From the NCBI GenBank assembly GCA_010909165.1, contig VJWM01000107.1, forward strand, positions 620,001 to 684,000: a stretch of DNA of 64,000 bases, in the 5' to 3' direction. Origin of the DNA: Anthoceros angustus (Eukaryota; Streptophyta; Anthocerotopsida; Anthocerotales; Anthocerotaceae). This document shows, in pieces, positions 63,330 through 64,000 of the stretch; position 1 is the first letter of the stretch; every line of letters begins with the position of its first letter. The notes beneath the pieces were generated by a model that worked only from the letters and a program-made list of their open reading frames with translations, searched no databases and had not been told where the DNA came from. Position numbers and translations under genes: made by a program.

Positions 63330-63683
63330 CAAAAACCCCATTCCACAGCATTCAACATGGAAACTACGTCCATTGCTTCGTTACTCGTCATCTGAAAAGG
63401 TGTGTAGCCTGTGGAGCTCTGTACAGTGTTATTATAACAAAACTCTGCATCCTCAAGATAATCACTTTGGTCTCGCTGGTCTATCCGTATATAGTGTCGT
63501 AAGTATTCTTCTTGGATTCTGTTCACCCTCTTTGTTGATCCATTTGTATTTGGGTGGTACGCTGTGCTCAAATATAATTGCACTCCTAAGCTCTTCATAA
63601 ATTATTGCCAAAACTCTGCAGTAAATTTGCGATCTCTATCATTCACAATCTGCATAGGTAGTCCATATAACACATATACATGC
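63330..63683 (-). mobile_element. Ty3/Gypsy integrase core fragment, minus strand
   Basis: Minus strand reads LYGLPMQIVNDRDRKFTAEF, WQ, stop, FMKSLGVQLYLSTAYHPNTN, then RVNRIQEEYLRHYI and NNTVQSSTGYTPFQM. This is the integrase catalytic core from the second catalytic Asp through the catalytic Glu. A TAA at 63601-63599 interrupts it where a Gln codon would be expected, and homology fades below 63330. It is a dead fragment. Confidence 0.85.
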
Positions 63684-63759
63684 TTCTTGAAGACAATGAG
63701 GATGATACAGCAAGATGAGCAGAGCCGCCAGAATCTTAAGTTACTAAACCTTGAACCGA

Positions 63760-64000
63760 CTGCAGAAGCGGAGTGTCCAACGCGGGAGGCCCACCTATGG
63801 TGAACTAGAACGATATCTCTGGAGTATAGATGTGCCAACCAACATGACACGCAGCCGGAGGCAGGCCTTCGTACACTATGCTCGCCCCTTTCGGATGTAC
63901 AATGGATGCTTGTTCAAGATAGAATCGAACGGAGTGGAGCGACGTTACCTGCAACTGGAAGAAACATAGGCCGTAATCAGAGGAATGCACGAGGGAGTTG
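63760..64000 (+). mobile_element. Ty3/Gypsy integrase zinc-binding region fragment, plus strand, cut by window edge
   Basis: Plus strand reads YGELERYLWSIDVP, then ARPFRMYNGCLFKIESNGVE, RRYLQLEET, stop, AVIRGMHEGV, the region leading into the H2C2 zinc finger that precedes the integrase core. A TAG sits in the middle. Its orientation is opposite to the integrase core fragment that ends about 80 bp to its left, so two separate elements or an inversion meet here. Confidence 0.7.

Overview
This window is nuclear DNA from a land plant. Its genes have many short GT-AG introns, and the families are plant ones: a COBRA-like protein, an OBERON-type PHD protein, an ExAD-type GT47 arabinosyltransferase and a single-domain Gnk2/DUF26 secreted protein. 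A complete hybrid histidine kinase with an N-terminal MASE1-like membrane domain, a type I do not know from seed plants, makes a seedless plant (liverwort, other bryophyte, or lycophyte) most likely. I cannot name the species. No tRNA, rRNA, CRISPR or bacterial operon structure was seen.

Layout, left to right. 0-0.5 kb: a 29-bp minisatellite. 1.35-4.3 kb (+): a complete 12-exon PP2A catalytic subunit, convergent with 5.3-6.4 kb (-), a two-exon protein with an atypical WW domain. 6.4-13.9 kb: GC-rich DNA full of simple repeats, with no convincing gene. 14-27 kb: a duplicated block that alternates Gnk2/DUF26 secreted-protein copies (one intact, two broken) with two ExAD-like GT47 copies on the minus strand (one clearly a pseudogene, one complete except for a single stop). 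27.8-29.7 kb: an intronless oligoribonuclease (-) and the SUMO-conjugating enzyme UBC9/SCE1 (+), head to head with 132 bp between start codons. 30.2-32.8 kb (-): a multi-exon gene I do not recognise. 34.2-38.8 kb (+): the MASE1 hybrid histidine kinase. 39.2-42.9 kb (-): OBERON/TITANIA-type PHD protein. 44.4-46.3 kb (+): COBRA-like GPI-anchored protein in AT-rich surroundings. 48.5-53.1 kb (-): a large acidic disordered protein with one C2H2-like finger.

53.9-64 kb is dominated by duplication and retroelement decay. The upstream region of the finger gene lies in a perfect-junction 1,310-bp tandem duplication. It is followed by Ty3/Gypsy integrase C-terminal/chromodomain-like remnants, a ~2-kb tandem repeat that contains further integrase remnants, and two integrase fragments facing opposite ways at the right edge.

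The genes do not form one pathway. Local themes are signalling (PP2A, histidine kinase), cell wall (ExAD, COBRA-like), secreted defence-type protein (DUF26) and basic housekeeping (oligoribonuclease, SUMO E2). The duplicated DUF26-ExAD block and the MASE1 kinase are the most distinctive content. All exon calls were made by reading the sequence and joining frames by eye at GT-AG sites; transcripts were not available.
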